Shown here: positions 8,852 through 17,383 of the stretch, piece after piece
Numbering within the stretch: position 1 is the first letter of the stretch
How the letters are laid out: each line of letters begins with the position of its first letter
Notes under the pieces: generated by a model
What the model was told of the DNA's origin: nothing
Databases searched by the model: none
The model's input: only the letters and a program-made list of their open reading frames with translations
Assembly (NCBI GenBank): GCA_022567875.1
Contig: JADFGB010000001.1
Span: 1 to 20,371 of the forward strand
Reading direction: 5' to 3'
Length of the DNA stretch: 20,371 nucleotides
Source of the DNA: Bacteroidota bacterium
GTDB taxonomy: Bacteria > Bacteroidota > Ignavibacteria > Ignavibacteriales > Ignavibacteriaceae
Program-made: the position numbers and the translations under genes

Positions 8852-9251
8852 CTGTTTCCGGAATTATTTCTACTGCTTTTATAGGATTTCCATAATTATC
8901 AACACTTACAAAAGTAAGAAAAGCCGTATTTGAGTGAATTCTTTTTCCTTCTCTGAAAGATTCAGAATAAACTTCTACACTTATGTCCATCGAAGTGTTA
9001 AATACTCTGTTAACATTAGCTGTTAAAGTAACTGCATTACCTAAATTTATTGAATGAATAAAATCAATTTTATCTACCGAAGCTGTAACACAAATATTCT
9101 GAGTATGTTTAGCAGCTGAAAGCGCTGCACAAATATCTATCCAATGCATCAACTGTCCACCAAGAAGTTTACCCAATAGATTAGTATAATGAGGCAAAAC
9201 AAGTTCGGTCATCGTAATTATTGATTCTTTTACTGTTTTAGGTTTTATCAT
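8778..9251 (-). CDS. Acyl-CoA thioesterase, hotdog fold (YciA/ACOT-like)
   Basis: Cytoplasmic hydrolase predicted to split acyl-CoA into fatty acid and CoA. It has 157 residues, a single hotdog domain. The helix signature TNLLGKLLGGQLMHWID (residues 23-39) holds the conserved Asn24 and Asp39 seen in ACOT7/YciA-type enzymes, and a VDKIDF strand follows at 59-64. The C-terminus (after about 130) is a charged helix, EKKRYEEALQRRENRLK, typical of the family. Its ATG overlaps the bamD stop as ATGA. Substrate chain length cannot be read from sequence. It sits between two envelope genes, which may simply reflect operon packing. Confidence 0.88.
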   Translation of the reverse strand: MIKPKTVKESIITMTELVLPHYTNLLGKLLGGQLMHWIDICAALSAAKHTQNICVTASVDKIDFIHSINLGNAVTLTANVNRVFNTSMDISVEVYSESFREGKRIHSNTAFLTFVSVDNYGNPIKAVEIIPETDEEKKRYEEALQRRENRLKERSRV

Positions 9252-10018
9252 TTATTTACATTGGAAAAATTATCGTCTAATGATTCCTTTATTTTTTTTA
9301 CTTTCTGAACCAAAGGATTTTTTGGATATTTAATAAGAAATTTATTTGCTTCTTCCAGGGCTTTTCTATTCCTATCCATATCAGCTAAAAGAGAGATTTT
9401 ATTATACATTGCTTGCGGTGCATATATCGTTTCGTGATAAATTTCCATAACATTTGTATAATAGTATAAAGCAGCATCGTAATAGTCTAATTTTTCATAA
9501 ATATTTGCACTATGAAGTCCTTTTCTTGCCAACTTATTGTGAAGCTCAACAATTTTTGCTTCTACTTCTTTTACTTTATCATTTGAAGGGAAGAAATCAA
9601 TAAAAGCCTGATATTCTTCAATAGCTTTTTTTGTGTATCTCTGTTCTAATGTATAATTAGGAGAAAGTTCATAATAACATTCTGAAATCATAAACTGTGA
9701 TATAGGAACAAATTCACTTGCAGGCATATTCTTCATTAACTTGCTAAACTCAAATGCAGCTAATATATATTCTCCTCTCTGAAACCTTGTCATTGCCAAA
9801 TAATATGAAGCATCATCTATAATAACACTGCCCGGATACTCAAGAACTAAAGCATTAAATTCTTGGAGCGCATCAAAATAATCTTCTTCAACATATAGTT
9901 TCTTTGCATAATCTAATTTCTGCTCGGCAGTAAAACTGCTTGTATCTAAAGTGGAAGAACATCCGGCAATAAATATTATAAATAATAATAGTGATGTAAT
10001 TTGTGTAATATATTTCAT
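9248..10018 (-). CDS. bamD: Outer-membrane assembly lipoprotein BamD
   Basis: Lipoprotein of the BAM complex that folds beta-barrel proteins into the outer membrane. It has 256 residues, the normal BamD size. The lipobox is FIAGC with the lipidated Cys20. TPR-type helix pairs run through the mature protein: AEQKLDYAKKLYVEEDYFDAL at the start, then the PGSVIIDDASYYLAMTRF, FQRGEYILAAFEF and KKAIEEYQAFIDFFP regions, in the five-TPR order typical of BamD. It heads a train of co-directional genes; its stop overlaps the next start by 4 bases (ATGA). A plausible promoter lies just upstream (10046-10074). YfiO/ComL is another name for the family. Confidence 0.9.
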   Translation of the reverse strand: MKYITQITSLLLFIIFIAGCSSTLDTSSFTAEQKLDYAKKLYVEEDYFDALQEFNALVLEYPGSVIIDDASYYLAMTRFQRGEYILAAFEFSKLMKNMPASEFVPISQFMISECYYELSPNYTLEQRYTKKAIEEYQAFIDFFPSNDKVKEVEAKIVELHNKLARKGLHSANIYEKLDYYDAALYYYTNVMEIYHETIYAPQAMYNKISLLADMDRNRKALEEANKFLIKYPKNPLVQKVKKIKESLDDNFSNVNK

Positions 10019-10045
10019 AAGGTATTCTGTAATTTTAGAACTACA

Positions 10046-10074
10046 ATTATAATCAAAAAGTTGAATGCTTTAAA
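10046..10074 (-). promoter_or_regulatory. Candidate promoter for the bamD-ccm gene train
   Basis: On the minus strand TATAAT (10046-10051) is preceded, after a 17-base spacer, by TTTAAA (10069-10074), a 4/6 match to the sigma-70 -35 box. A start site near 10039 would leave a leader of about 20 bases before bamD. In such AT-rich DNA chance matches are common, and many Bacteroidota use a different -33/-7 consensus, so this is only a candidate. Confidence 0.3.
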
Positions 10075-10085
10075 GTTAAATATAA

Positions 10086-10688
10086 CTATTTACTCCGAAT
10101 GGTGAAGAACAAAATAATCGCCAACGCTGCACTGCTAATTGCAATTACCGGTTCTGTTATACTTGAAAAAAACGGTTCAGTAGGAACATCCCCTTTTGTA
10201 AATGAATAAGATTCATTTTCCAAGCTTTTAACTGCCTTTACATTTACTGTATCAAGAAATGTATAATTAAAATTCTTTGTAAAAATATTTTCTTTTTCTA
10301 TACTATAACTTCCTTTAAGCGATAATTTACGTGGCATTAAAAAATCTCCAAACATTCCATCTCTGTAAATCTCCGAATAATCAACATTCATTTCCTCAAT
10401 AGAATAATTAATTTTAGTAGCATTTACTTTTATTGAAGGATAAACAGTTACTTTGATTTCCCTTTCGGTTAAATTATTTAATATTCTGTTTTTGAATAAT
10501 GAATAAGAAGTACCTAATTCCAATTTTAAATTTATTTGATTTTCGTGTACCGGTAAATTATTAATAAAAGATATTACAGAAGAATCTACAAGCTCATTAA
10601 ATATATTTAAGTTCGTTTTGTTTTGTCCAAAGACAAAAGAAGAAAATATAAGAAATGATAGTATAAATATTCGTTTATGATTTTTCAT
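10086..10688 (-). CDS. Exported protein of unknown function with C-terminal membrane anchor
   Basis: Not recognised. It has 200 residues with a clear signal peptide (MKNHKRIFILSFLIFSSFVFG, cleavage near QN). The following 150 residues alternate short polar and hydrophobic stretches that look like beta structure. A second hydrophobic helix at about 178-196 (PVIAISSAALAIILFF) is followed by a short basic tail, RSK. The mature domain would therefore be held in the periplasm by a C-terminal anchor, or the tail could act in the outer membrane. It is 67 bases upstream of bamD on the same strand, so it may be part of that transcript, although a separate promoter candidate lies between. ATG start; signal peptide and codon use support it as a real gene. 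Confidence 0.75.
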   Translation of the reverse strand: MKNHKRIFILSFLIFSSFVFGQNKTNLNIFNELVDSSVISFINNLPVHENQINLKLELGTSYSLFKNRILNNLTEREIKVTVYPSIKVNATKINYSIEEMNVDYSEIYRDGMFGDFLMPRKLSLKGSYSIEKENIFTKNFNYTFLDTVNVKAVKSLENESYSFTKGDVPTEPFFSSITEPVIAISSAALAIILFFTIRSK

Positions 10689-10788
10689 TTTTATTATTTT
10701 TTTTTGGAAAAATTATATAAAAATAGTAATTCCATCTTTTTCACTTATCCAAACTAAAACATGTTTCAATTATTTAAATTTATTTTAA

Positions 10789-11835
10789 TTACATAATATC
10801 TGTTAATTCCACACCATCAATATCTGTAATTAAATCAGTGCCAAATAATTCTGCTGGAGTAAAATAACCTGTTTTTATATTTCCGTTGAGTACTCTGTTT
10901 GCAATTTCAAGCGCTGTAATACATGTTAATTTATATCCTTCAGGAGTAATAAGTTTTGAAACAACTTTTTCTCCCATTGAATTTACAGCTTCAGCAAAAA
11001 TAATTGCTTTTGCAGTTTCGCGTTCAGTTTTATCCGGCCCTTTAAATTTTTTCTCAATCATTGATTTTAATTTTTTTTGTAAAGGCGGAAGTGATAAAAA
11101 CCATTTTAGTAATCTATTCATCATAATTATTTTCTTTGTTTGAGTAGTTAATTGAAAAAATACAGCAATGTTTGGTATTCCCGTAGAATAATATGCAGTT
11201 GCTAAATCACCCCAGCTTACAGATACTGTTTCCACTTCCCCTTTGCCGAAATCAGCTTTGCTGTAAAGAGGTTTTTTTAATTGAATTATTTTCCCATTCC
11301 GTCTTATAATAAAACTTTTAGCGATATTCTCAATTGCGGTTTTCGCCGTACCCGCTGAGATTTTACTTAATCCACCTATACTGATATTTAATTGTTCGGC
11401 ATCAGGCATTCTTTTTTTCATATGTGCAGCTAAGCAGTCTGTAGGAACAACATCAAATCCTACTCCGGACATAATTAAGATTCCTGCTTCTTTTGCTTGG
11501 CTATTTAAACTTTTGTGTCTTTCAAATACACTAATCTCTCCAGTTATGTCCAGGTAATGCGTTTTTGTTTTCAAGCATGCATCAACCATCGGTTTTGCTG
11601 TGCCTGAAAAAGGGCCTGCAGTATGAATTACCAAATCAATTTTGCTTAACATATTAAGTAATCCATTTTTATCGTTTAATGAAACTGCTTCATAATCAAA
11701 ACCGAGTGGCTCTGCTACTTGCTTTAATTTATCCTGATTCCTTCCTGAAAGCAAAGGAGATAAACCTAGTTCTTTTGCTTTTTCAGACATTAGTTTACCG
11801 GTGTACCCGGTAGCACCGTAAATTAGAAAATTCAT
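10789..11835 (-). CDS. Saccharopine dehydrogenase NADP-binding domain family oxidoreductase
   Basis: Predicted NAD(P)-dependent oxidoreductase, 348 residues. The N-terminal Rossmann fold is shown by the nucleotide loop G7-A-T-G10-Y-T-G13 and SGRNQDKL at 30-37. HTAGPF at 71-76 and HYLDITGE at 93-100 are motifs shared by the saccharopine-dehydrogenase-like and trans-acting enoyl-reductase group. The C-terminal half lacks membrane segments and is less conserved. The length is shorter than true lysine-pathway saccharopine dehydrogenases and no pathway partner is nearby, so the substrate is unknown. It stands alone: 100 bases from the next gene downstream, and its start diverges from the PorV-like gene across a 111-base AT-rich gap that must hold both promoters. 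Confidence 0.83.
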   Translation of the reverse strand: MNFLIYGATGYTGKLMSEKAKELGLSPLLSGRNQDKLKQVAEPLGFDYEAVSLNDKNGLLNMLSKIDLVIHTAGPFSGTAKPMVDACLKTKTHYLDITGEISVFERHKSLNSQAKEAGILIMSGVGFDVVPTDCLAAHMKKRMPDAEQLNISIGGLSKISAGTAKTAIENIAKSFIIRRNGKIIQLKKPLYSKADFGKGEVETVSVSWGDLATAYYSTGIPNIAVFFQLTTQTKKIIMMNRLLKWFLSLPPLQKKLKSMIEKKFKGPDKTERETAKAIIFAEAVNSMGEKVVSKLITPEGYKLTCITALEIANRVLNGNIKTGYFTPAELFGTDLITDIDGVELTDIM

Positions 11836-11946
11836 ATATTTAGATTGTATCTATTATAAAATAATTACTAAAAAAACAGGTTTAATAAATTCACTTGCCT
11901 TTATTTTATAATATAGTTAAATAACAAATTAATATTTTGGATTTTT
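11836..11946. promoter_or_regulatory. Divergent intergenic region, promoters for both flanking genes
   Basis: 111 bases, very AT-rich, between the starts of the oxidoreductase (leftward) and the PorV-like gene (rightward). Both genes need a promoter here. TATAAT-like hexamers occur on both strands (for example TTATAATATAG rightward near 11907 and TTATAATAG leftward near 11855), but none has a convincing partner box at normal spacing. I do not assign exact sites. Confidence 0.4.
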
Positions 11947-12882
11947 ATGAAAACAAAAACATTTTTTACAACTGTAATATTTTTTTTAGTTACCGTTTCT
12001 ATTTTCGGGCAAAAAACTTATGATTTTCTTCGTTTGGATATGAGCCCGAGAGCCGGAGCCTTGGGCGGTAGTTTCGTTTCAAACAATGATGATCCAAATG
12101 TAATTTTTTATAATCCTTCGGGACTTAAACTTATCAAAGACAAAAAAATATCTTTTTCGTATGTAAATCATTTACTTGATATAAATCTTGCGAGTGTTTC
12201 ATATACACAAGATGTGGGAACTTGGGGAAGATTCGGTGCTGCATTTGAATATATTAGTTATGGTAATTTTACACGGGCAGATCAATTTGGAAATAAAATT
12301 GGGGAATTTGATGCCGGTGAATTAGCGCTAATAATTGGTTACGCAAATAATTTAGAAGAAAATTTTTACTACGGCGTTAATATAAAATTTATTAATTCCT
12401 CTATTGCCGATCAGTCCTCGTCTGCAATTGCTTTTGATTTTGGACTTCACTACTCAATTCCATCACAAGGTTTAAGTTTTGGAATTGCACTTTTAAATAC
12501 CGGTTTTCAAATATCGAAATTTTTTAACACAAAAGAAGATCTGCCGCTTAATCTTGTAATAGGAGTATCAAAGAAAATGGCACATCTGCCCTTAACTTTA
12601 TCAGTTGATTTTAACAAACTTAATGAAAGCGATGACCCTAATACCGGTAGATTTGAAGCTTTTAGTGTAGGCGCTGAGTTTGAGTTAAGTAAATCTTTCT
12701 CAGTCAGATTCGGTTACAATAACGAGAAAAGAAAAGAGCTAAAGATTGGTGATTTTGGCGGACTTGCAGGATTTAATTTAGGTGTTGGTTTGTTAATCTC
12801 AAAATATCATTTCGATTATGGATATTCTTCAATGGGTGATATAGGGTCGTTACACAGAATTGGAATATCTACTTCGCTGTAA
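11947..12882 (+). CDS. PorV/PorQ-family outer-membrane beta-barrel protein
   Basis: Predicted outer-membrane barrel of 311 residues, the only plus-strand gene. A signal peptide ends near SIFG/QK at residue 21. It is followed by the family opening: DMSPRAGALGG at 31-41, NDDPNVIFYNPSGL at 47-60, then alternating strands such as GAAFEYISYG and FYYGVNIKF. The C-terminus GIGISTSL-like end (HRIGISTSL) closes the barrel. PorV and PorQ belong to the FadL-like superfamily; PorV shuttles T9SS cargo on the cell surface. Several paralogues usually exist per genome, so this may not be the T9SS PorV itself. Its stop is one base from the stop of the convergent TPR gene. Confidence 0.85.
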   Translation: MKTKTFFTTVIFFLVTVSIFGQKTYDFLRLDMSPRAGALGGSFVSNNDDPNVIFYNPSGLKLIKDKKISFSYVNHLLDINLASVSYTQDVGTWGRFGAAFEYISYGNFTRADQFGNKIGEFDAGELALIIGYANNLEENFYYGVNIKFINSSIADQSSSAIAFDFGLHYSIPSQGLSFGIALLNTGFQISKFFNTKEDLPLNLVIGVSKKMAHLPLTLSVDFNKLNESDDPNTGRFEAFSVGAEFELSKSFSVRFGYNNEKRKELKIGDFGGLAGFNLGVGLLISKYHFDYGYSSMGDIGSLHRIGISTSL

Positions 12883-12883
12883 T

Positions 12884-14032
12884 TTATTTTTTATAAGGGT
12901 TTACTAAATATTTTTCTGCTAGTTCGTGTGATTGTTTATACTCGTGCAAATCTAAAATTCTATTGTAATATTCTATTGCTGCTATTCTATTTTTTTTAAC
13001 ATCATTAATCATCCCCATATAAAGAAGCGCATTTATTAAAAATCCTGATTCTTTTTCTTTATCAATTATATTAGAATATTCTATACACTGTTCAAAAAAT
13101 ATTTTTGAGGAATCAATTTTATTTTCCTTCCAATATTGATCTGCAATATAATATACTGCTTCTCTTTTTGTTATATCATCAACATAGCCTGTCATCTTTT
13201 TTTGACCTTTTAAAAGGACGTCTTTAAAAATTTCTGATGCCCTAAAACTATTCCCTATTTTAGCAGCGATTCTACCCTCCCATTTTTCAAATACCGGGTT
13301 ATCGGGAAAATCTTTAGTAAGCATTTTTGAATAATTATAAGAAAGTAAGGGTTTGTTTTCGTCAGTATAATAAATTAACATTAAAAAATAAATTGCCTCA
13401 TATTTTGCATATTTCCCTTTTTCAGCCGTCCTTTTTACCTGCCTTAATCCTTCTTCTTTATCTGTTGAAGGCATAAATATCATTATTGGTTTTAATATGG
13501 GATATTTATCGGGAAGAATTGATGCATAATAATTATAAATTCCCAATCCAAATATGGCATCATTATTATTTGGTTCTAATAATAAAACCTTTTCAATTAT
13601 AGGTAATGCTTTTCTTCCGTCATCTGCAGCTTTAAACCAACTGGATCTAAGTGAGCTAAGCCTTCCCCTAAATCCAATTGCTCCTCCTTTAAAAAACAAT
13701 ACATCAACATTATCCGGTTCTTTTTCTAAAATTGCATCACACTTGTCTATAATAAAACTTAATTTTTCTAAAAATTTATCGTCATATTTTTCTACAGTTG
13801 TATTTAATAAAATGCGCCACCAATCTATCATTGATAAGAAAAAAATACCTGTAGGATCATTGGGAAACTTATCACTTAAAGCATTAAAGGTTGAATCGGC
13901 TTTATCAAATTTAATGTTGTAAATTTGATTTATCCCTATTGTAATTAAAGAATCCCTAATATCGATTTGAGCAAAACAAGTCGTAGTGAAAAATATAATA
14001 AATAGAAAAGATGTAATTAAACTTTTACGCAT
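12884..14032 (-). CDS. Exported TPR-repeat protein
   Basis: 382 residues from the ATG at 14030-14032; a TTG one codon earlier is in frame but not needed. The signal peptide MRKSLITSFLFIIFFTTTCFAQ predicts export to the periplasm. The mature protein is helical with tetratricopeptide-like repeats, for example KFDKADSTFNALSDKFPNDP, a central block of VLLLEPNNNDAIFGLGIYNYY, and near the end NRIAAIEYYNRILDLHEYK. TPR proteins serve as protein-binding scaffolds; the partner here is unknown. It lies 31 bases after glyS on the same strand and may be read through from it. An antisense open frame at 13554-13922 is not supported. Confidence 0.82.
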   Translation of the reverse strand: MRKSLITSFLFIIFFTTTCFAQIDIRDSLITIGINQIYNIKFDKADSTFNALSDKFPNDPTGIFFLSMIDWWRILLNTTVEKYDDKFLEKLSFIIDKCDAILEKEPDNVDVLFFKGGAIGFRGRLSSLRSSWFKAADDGRKALPIIEKVLLLEPNNNDAIFGLGIYNYYASILPDKYPILKPIMIFMPSTDKEEGLRQVKRTAEKGKYAKYEAIYFLMLIYYTDENKPLLSYNYSKMLTKDFPDNPVFEKWEGRIAAKIGNSFRASEIFKDVLLKGQKKMTGYVDDITKREAVYYIADQYWKENKIDSSKIFFEQCIEYSNIIDKEKESGFLINALLYMGMINDVKKNRIAAIEYYNRILDLHEYKQSHELAEKYLVNPYKK

Positions 14033-14062
14033 CAAAAGTATGTGTAAAGTTGTTGTTAAAAT

Positions 14063-15541
14063 TTAAGTTGATAATTTCTCGTGCAAGAAAGCAGATAGAC
14101 TGTCACTTGATATTCTTATCTGTTCCATAGAATCTCTTTCTCTTACCGTAACGGTTTGATCTTCTGTTGTCTGCGTATCGATTGTAATTGCATAAGGAGT
14201 GCCTATTTCATCCTGCCTTCTGTATCTTCTCCCGACAGCACCTTTATCATCATAAAATATTTTAAACTTAAAACGAAGATCCTCTTCAATTTTTTTAGCT
14301 ATCTCAGGCATTCCGTCTTTATTAACCAATGGAAGAATTGAAGCTTTTATCGGTGCTATTTTTTTATGAAGTTTTAATACAATCCTTTGCTCTCCTTTTA
14401 CTTCTTCCTCTGAGTAAGCTTCAGTTAAAAAAGCCATAAATGAACGGCTTGCGCCGGCGGATGTTTCAATTATATAAGGAAGTATTTTTTCTTTTATTTC
14501 TTCATCAAAATATTTTAGAGATTTGCCTGAAAATTCTTCGTGCCTCCTTAAATCAAAATCTGTTCTGTTATGTATGCCTTCAATCTCCCCCCAACCAAAT
14601 GGAAAATTATATTCAATATCTGTTGCTTCTTTTGCGTAATGCGCAAGTTTGTTCTCAGGGTGATTTTGGAACCTAAGATTATCTAAATTCATACCAAGAT
14701 TTGTATACCATTTCATTCTTTGTTCTTTCCAGTTATCGTACCATTTTTTATCATCAGCAGGTTTTACAAAAAACTGCATTTCCATCTGCTCAAATTCTCT
14801 TGTCCTAAATAGAAAGTTTTTTGTGTTAATTTCATTTCTAAAAGCCTTACCGATTTGTGCAATACCGAAAGGCAATTTTTGTCTTGTTGAATTTTGTACA
14901 TTCAGGAAATTAACAAAAATACCCTGCGCTGTCTCCGGGCGTAAATATACAACGGAACCTGAATCTTCAACCGGTCCTATAAATGTTTTAAACATTAAAT
15001 TAAACTGCCTGGCTTGTGTAAATGATCCTTTTGTTCCGCACTGAGGACAGTTTAATTCCTGCAGTAATAAACCGCTTAACTGCTCATCTTCAATAATTAT
15101 ATCAAAAGCATTAACTTCATTATTTTCAGAAAGTAATTTTTCAATTTTAGATTTTAATTCACTTTCGTTACAATTTTCATTTAACGCTCTTACAGACTTT
15201 TTCTTTCTTTTTTCATTCAACATTCCCCCTAATAAGTCAACTCTGAATCTTGCTTTACATTGTTTGCAATCGATCATTGGATCGGTAAAATTATCAACGT
15301 GTCCGGAAGCTTCCCATACTTTTGGATGCATAAGAATTGAGGCATCTAAACCCTCAATATCATCACGCAATGTCATAGAATTCCACCATTCTTTTTTAAT
15401 GTTGTTTAATAATTCAACACCCATCGGACCGTAGTCCCAGCATCCGTTAAGTCCGCCGTAAATTTCACTTGATTGAAAAATAAAACCTCTTCTTTTAGAA
15501 AGAGAGACTATTTTTTCTATAACATTACCGTTGTTTTTCAT
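14063..15541 (-). CDS. glyS: Glycine--tRNA ligase, single-chain dimeric (class II)
   Basis: Charges tRNA-Gly with glycine in the cytoplasm. It has 492 residues, alpha2 type (also named glyQS), not the alpha/beta tetramer. It starts with the family opening KRRGFIFQSSEIYGG and NGCWDYGPMG (16-41). A zinc-type knot is present as C92-x2-C95 and C165-x2-C168, either side of an inserted segment. Class II motif 2 lies at about 234-248 (FRNEI...FRTRE), and motif 3 is GASRSFMAFL at 363-372. The C-terminal anticodon-binding domain covers about 385-490. All key motifs are present, so it should be functional. The 90-base upstream gap shows no T-box-like leader. Confidence 0.96.
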   Translation of the reverse strand: MKNNGNVIEKIVSLSKRRGFIFQSSEIYGGLNGCWDYGPMGVELLNNIKKEWWNSMTLRDDIEGLDASILMHPKVWEASGHVDNFTDPMIDCKQCKARFRVDLLGGMLNEKRKKKSVRALNENCNESELKSKIEKLLSENNEVNAFDIIIEDEQLSGLLLQELNCPQCGTKGSFTQARQFNLMFKTFIGPVEDSGSVVYLRPETAQGIFVNFLNVQNSTRQKLPFGIAQIGKAFRNEINTKNFLFRTREFEQMEMQFFVKPADDKKWYDNWKEQRMKWYTNLGMNLDNLRFQNHPENKLAHYAKEATDIEYNFPFGWGEIEGIHNRTDFDLRRHEEFSGKSLKYFDEEIKEKILPYIIETSAGASRSFMAFLTEAYSEEEVKGEQRIVLKLHKKIAPIKASILPLVNKDGMPEIAKKIEEDLRFKFKIFYDDKGAVGRRYRRQDEIGTPYAITIDTQTTEDQTVTVRERDSMEQIRISSDSLSAFLHEKLST

Positions 15542-15631
15542 ACTGCAAAATTTTTCTACTTAAAATATATTTTTATTTAATTGTTAAATATAAAAAAAGT
15601 GTAACTAAAGGTTGGTTAATTCTGATATAAG

Positions 15632-16561
15632 CTAATTTTTAATTAAAGCGTGAAATTCATTAATTAAAAAATTGTAAACCTTTTTTTGATTTTCGTTCAA
15701 TTCGGTTTCTTTATTTTCAAGCATCATCAAAATAGTTATAGATTGACAAACATAATTAAGTAAAAATATGTTTTTGTCGTCAATATAAAATTTTTTGTTG
15801 TCTGTATTTTTTAATTTTTCTATGTGTTTTTTTATAACTTCTAATTCACCTCTTTGAATTGGACCGGATAGAGAACCATCTAACCCTTTTAACTTTATAT
15901 TATTCAAAGTAGTTGTTACAATAGGAAGGATCAGTTCATCAAAATTTGGATAATCAGTTTTATTATCCTGAATAACACTGTTGGCACTGAGAAGATTTCC
16001 AACAAAAAAATTTGAAGAATAAACACCCGCCAAATGATAATTAACTTTGTCTTCTTTAAAAAGTTTAAATGGATTCATTTTCAATTTATCAGCGAGAAAG
16101 AATAAATATTTTTCTGCCTTTTCTGAATCGGTTTCAACCGCAGCTGTTAAATTATTTAATTCGATTATATTTTTTGTCGGAAAAGACTGCATAATATGAA
16201 AAGATGCCGTTGCTGCCCCTTTGTTTTTTAGATCATCTAAAATAGAAGAACTTAAAGCACCGGAGAAGTGAACAAATAATGAATCTTGAAAGTTGACATT
16301 TAGTTTTTCTATTTGAACTGCTACTGATAAGATTTGATTATCAGGAACGGTTAACAAAAAAAGATTAGTATCCTCTTTTATCTGAAATAAATTGTTTGAG
16401 TAATGTTCTACACTAAATTTTTTTGCAAGTTGTTCTGCCGAATTAACTTTCTTACTAATTACAGATTGAATATTGAGCTGTGCATTTATCAACCCGTTTA
16501 AAATAGAAACAGCAATTCGTCCTGCACCGATAATAACAATGTTAGCCTGTTTGTAGTACAA
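15632..16561 (-). CDS. Rossmann-like plus DUF2520 domain protein (TTG start)
   Basis: 309 residues. The N-terminal NAD(P)-binding fold is shown by VIIGAGRIA (9-17) and the strand-loop LLTVPD (69-74). The family markers HFSGALSS (98-105) and SFHIMQSFP (120-128) point to the Rossmann-like/DUF2520 pair, related to ketopantoate/pyrroline-carboxylate reductase-like dehydrogenases. From about 150 onward it is helical, as expected for the DUF2520 half. The reaction is unknown. The start is TTG at 16559-16561, directly after the stop of the Memo-like gene (TAATTG), with GGAG five bases before it; no other start would leave the Rossmann fold whole. It ends the AMMECR1-Memo cluster. Confidence 0.85.
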   Translation of the reverse strand: MYYKQANIVIIGAGRIAVSILNGLINAQLNIQSVISKKVNSAEQLAKKFSVEHYSNNLFQIKEDTNLFLLTVPDNQILSVAVQIEKLNVNFQDSLFVHFSGALSSSILDDLKNKGAATASFHIMQSFPTKNIIELNNLTAAVETDSEKAEKYLFFLADKLKMNPFKLFKEDKVNYHLAGVYSSNFFVGNLLSANSVIQDNKTDYPNFDELILPIVTTTLNNIKLKGLDGSLSGPIQRGELEVIKKHIEKLKNTDNKKFYIDDKNIFLLNYVCQSITILMMLENKETELNENQKKVYNFLINEFHALIKN

Positions 16562-17383
16562 TTATTCTCCGTAAAATACGGCAGAAAGATAACCAACAAC
16601 CTGCTCATTATCACCGCTTATATTTCCAGAATGTGTTCTATTCAGTACTATTGATTTGTTTTTTTTATTGAGTTTAGCAACTTTCATAATTGTTAGAATA
16701 GTACCGCCCCCACAAGCTTCACAGTTTTTATTTGACAAATCAGAAGTTAGCTGTTCGTAATCAAAATTATTAATATCTTTTTCTATAATAGAATCTTTTT
16801 GATCGGCTTCAGTTGCAGAGTAATAATGTGAAAGGTCCGAGCTTGCCAGCAACAATGTGTTATCATTCACAACTTCATTCAATTTGGTAACAAGAGCTTC
16901 AACAAAAACCTGTCCTTGGTCACCCATAACTATAGGCACAATAGAAAAATTATCCAATACACATTGTAAAAATGGAAGCTGAACTTCTATAGCGTGCTCT
17001 TCCTTGTGTCCTTCAATACCACGGAATATATTTCCTCTCCCGTCAATTAATTTATCAGCCATTTCTTGATTAACAGGGATTACGCCTAAAGGTGTTTCAT
17101 AACCATCCCCATTATAAATAGAAACACCAGGGAAGTATTCTCTGTGGCTCGGTGAAATGATAATTACAGTTTCAATGTTTTTATCTTTTAATGTATTAAA
17201 TCCGTAAGCAGCGGTAGAACCGGAATAAACATAACCTGCATGTGGTGAAACTAGTCCAAAAATCTCTTGTGGAATTGGATTAGGAACGGAAGTATCCAGA
17301 TGTTGCAGAACTTCTTTCTTTAATTTTTGAGGATTTGATGGATAAAAAAGTCCTGCAACTGCCGGCTTTCTAATCTGAGTCAT
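16562..17383 (-). CDS. amrB: AmmeMemoRadiSam system protein B (Memo-like)
   Basis: Memo family, 273 residues, related to extradiol dioxygenases. The conserved active-site residues known from human MEMO1 are here: H48 (SPHAGYVYSG), H80 (SPSHREYF) and C224 (CGGGT), with H186 in SSDLSHY as a further conserved site. The C-terminus keeps THSGNISGD and VVGYLSAVFYG. In bacteria this family is often found with AMMECR1 and a radical-SAM enzyme in the AmmeMemoRadiSam system, whose biochemical role was unclear to me from memory. The ATG overlaps the AMMECR1-like gene by 14 bases. No radical-SAM partner is visible within the intact part of the cluster. Confidence 0.92.
   Translation of the reverse strand: MTQIRKPAVAGLFYPSNPQKLKKEVLQHLDTSVPNPIPQEIFGLVSPHAGYVYSGSTAAYGFNTLKDKNIETVIIISPSHREYFPGVSIYNGDGYETPLGVIPVNQEMADKLIDGRGNIFRGIEGHKEEHAIEVQLPFLQCVLDNFSIVPIVMGDQGQVFVEALVTKLNEVVNDNTLLLASSDLSHYYSATEADQKDSIIEKDINNFDYEQLTSDLSNKNCEACGGGTILTIMKVAKLNKKNKSIVLNRTHSGNISGDNEQVVGYLSAVFYGE

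Noticed and set aside
10757..10766. AAACATGTTT, a perfect 10-base palindrome between the oxidoreductase and the exported protein
   Set aside because: Short palindromes are common in DNA this AT-rich; no second copy or regulator is seen nearby, so it is not annotated as an operator.
13554..13922. Plus-strand open frame of 122 codons
   Set aside because: Antisense to the TPR gene; composition is a mirror of its codons and no known motif is seen.
14440..15044. Several plus-strand open frames inside glyS
   Set aside because: Antisense shadows of a well-supported aminoacyl-tRNA synthetase.
15542..15631. T-box or other leader RNA before glyS
   Set aside because: The 90-base gap is almost pure A/T with no stem-loop or T-box core, and T-boxes are not expected in this phylum.
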